Shown: positions 4,843-5,325 of the stretch, piece by piece
Position numbering within the stretch: position 1 is the stretch's first letter
How the letters are laid out: every line of letters begins with the position of its first letter
Source of the DNA: Gammaproteobacteria bacterium
Lineage (GTDB): Bacteria; Pseudomonadota; Gammaproteobacteria; Pseudomonadales; Pseudohongiellaceae
Length of the DNA stretch: 5,325 nt
Direction: 5' to 3'
Assembly (NCBI GenBank): GCA_003514305.1
Contig: DORE01000055.1
Location: forward strand, 559 to 5,883
Program-made: the position numbers and the translations under genes
Notes under the pieces: model-generated
Seen by the model: only the letters and a program-made list of their open reading frames with translations
What the model was told of the DNA's origin: nothing
The model's database searches: none

Positions 4843-5067
4843 TCAACCCTTACACCTCTCAAGTATATTTTTGATCTTCTCGTATTCTGCGGGATTCGGC
4901 TGCAGCTGATAATTCAATACGATCCTCGTAAATCTCGCCGTATAGCCACACCGACCCTTTGGCGGCAGCCATTGGTCAGGCCCTTTGTCAGATTGGAGTA
5001 CTATAACTATAGGGAATATCCCAATCGAGTGAGTGAGTGTGCGAATACTGGTTTTCGCATTTAGTAT
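4843..5067 (-). pseudogene. C-terminal remnant of an HNH (DUF1524-like) nuclease
   Basis: A 74-codon open stretch on the minus strand ends in TGA at 4845-4843. From about codon 25 it reads DKGPDQWLPPKGRCGYTARF, then RIVLNYQLQPNPAEYEKIKN and ends ILERCKG. This matches the conserved end of secreted HNH endonuclease family proteins, which have (D)K-x-P-x-x-W-L/M-P-P, then C-x-Y, an aromatic/basic helix, Y-x-L and a terminal Cys. The expected catalytic Asp-His and N-K/N-x-x-K-G part is absent from this frame, which is closed by TAG at 5070-5068. The first 20 or so codons do not look like the family. I read this as a decayed or deleted gene. A short ATG frame (5060-5010) precedes it in another phase. 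The identification is by eye and should be regarded as moderately sure. Confidence 0.5.
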
Positions 5068-5090
5068 CTATACCAAACATCGATACTAAA
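5060..5090. repeat. 9-bp inverted repeat at the end of the edge gene
   Basis: TTTAGTATC at 5060-5068 and GATACTAAA at 5082-5090 are perfect complements around 13 bases. The pair overlaps the stop codon of the edge gene. There is no T-run on either side strong enough to call a terminator. The TTTAG...CTAAA ends recall KorB operators (TTTAGCSGCTAAA), but the wide spacing does not fit. Confidence 0.35.
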
Positions 5091-5324
5091 ACTCTCGTTG
5101 TGACTACCCACGATATTGAGGTCTCTGCCCTCTCGCCGCAAGCGGCGATTCACCCGCGGTATTTCAAGACCAGCGATATGATCGAGTGAGAGCACAGATA
5201 AAGATAATTTCCTCGGGGATGCTGAAAAGCTAGCAGTCGTCGTACCACCATACTCATACTTTAGCTGGAGGTTGCCACAATAAATTGGCCGCCCGTAGCT
5301 CTGGTCGCAAAGCGAACATTCGAA
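5061..5324 (-). CDS. 3' end of an unrecognised gene entering from the right edge
   Basis: This frame is open from the window edge to TAA at 5063-5061, 87 residues. It includes FECSLCDQSYGRPIYCGN with a C-x-x-C and a further Cys, a Ser/Thr-rich stretch, then LSLDHIAGLEIPRVNRRLRR and a tail ending SIDVWYRY. The Cys pair could bind zinc, and DHI resembles the Asp-His of HNH nucleases, but the context is not convincing. The start is beyond the window. Codon choice is more AT-rich than in the parA operon, so it may belong to a different transferred segment or be a decayed gene. Whether it forms one damaged gene with the HNH remnant next to it cannot be decided here. Confidence 0.4.
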   Translation of the reverse strand, partial: FECSLCDQSYGRPIYCGNLQLKYEYGGTTTASFSASPRKLSLSVLSLDHIAGLEIPRVNRRLRREGRDLNIVGSHNESFSIDVWYRY

Positions 5325-5325
5325 G

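Noticed and set aside
5027..5040. GAGT short tandem repeat
   Set aside because: About three copies only, with no sign of function; likely chance.
4819..5064. Plus-strand frame of 81 codons
   Set aside because: It is opposite the HNH-like peptide and has no ribosome site. The product has no family-like features, and the minus-strand reading has a recognisable motif.
5133..5148. Inverted repeat TCGCCGC-AA-GCGGCGA
   Set aside because: It is perfect but lies inside an Arg-rich coding stretch (NRRLRRE) where CGC/CGG codons easily create such symmetry, and the 2-base centre cannot form a loop.
1..5325. CRISPR array, tRNA or rRNA genes
   Set aside because: I saw no regularly spaced long direct repeats other than the IS21 blocks, and no tRNA or rRNA-like sequence.

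Overview
The window looks like part of a plasmid or integrative conjugative element (ICE) from a proteobacterium, probably a gammaproteobacterium. Host genus is not determinable from the sequence. The reasons are a five-gene stability/control operon with a ParA ATPase, a KorB-like ParB and a KorA/TrfB-like repressor (gene types of broad-host-range plasmid backbones), a module of small uncharacterised genes transcribed away from it, and an IS21-family insertion sequence at the left edge.

Layout. Positions 1-182 (+) are the right end of an IS21-family element: the last 25 codons of IstB, then three 23-bp repeats starting GGGTGGCA and a terminal ...ACGCA. A strong hairpin terminator at 238-266 closes a minus-strand operon at 280-1231. 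That operon has a 49-aa basic protein (1082-1231, too short for most gene finders), a coiled-coil protein (717-1094) and a 136-aa protein of a type common in phages and plasmids (280-690). It is driven by a clear promoter at 1276-1304. A separate 67-aa minus-strand gene (1366-1569) lies between the two operons and has its own promoter. Its 3' end contains a perfect 16-bp palindrome.

The plus-strand operon starts from a promoter at about 1640-1669 and runs parA (1726-2442), parB (2439-3392), an unrecognised 137-aa gene (3389-3802), a TrfB/KorA-like repressor gene (3799-4404) and a small exported protein gene (4397-4793) carrying a one-base frameshift. The first three junctions are 4-base ATGA overlaps and the last is an 8-base overlap, so the genes are probably translationally coupled. 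ParA and ParB would partition the element. ParB and the TrfB-like protein are the likely regulators of this operon and perhaps of the minus-strand one, because a 17-bp promoter-core motif is shared between the two promoters (16 of 17 identical).

From about 4843 to the right edge, the minus strand carries what looks like the C-terminal remnant of a secreted HNH (DUF1524-like) nuclease. Before it lies the 3' end of an unrecognised gene entering from beyond the window. This part has the look of accessory or decaying DNA.

The most interesting points are the repressor, which seems to be two TrfB-like units in tandem with only the second looking competent to bind DNA; the shared promoter motif; the altered Walker A' region of ParA; and the uncharacterised three-gene minus-strand module.
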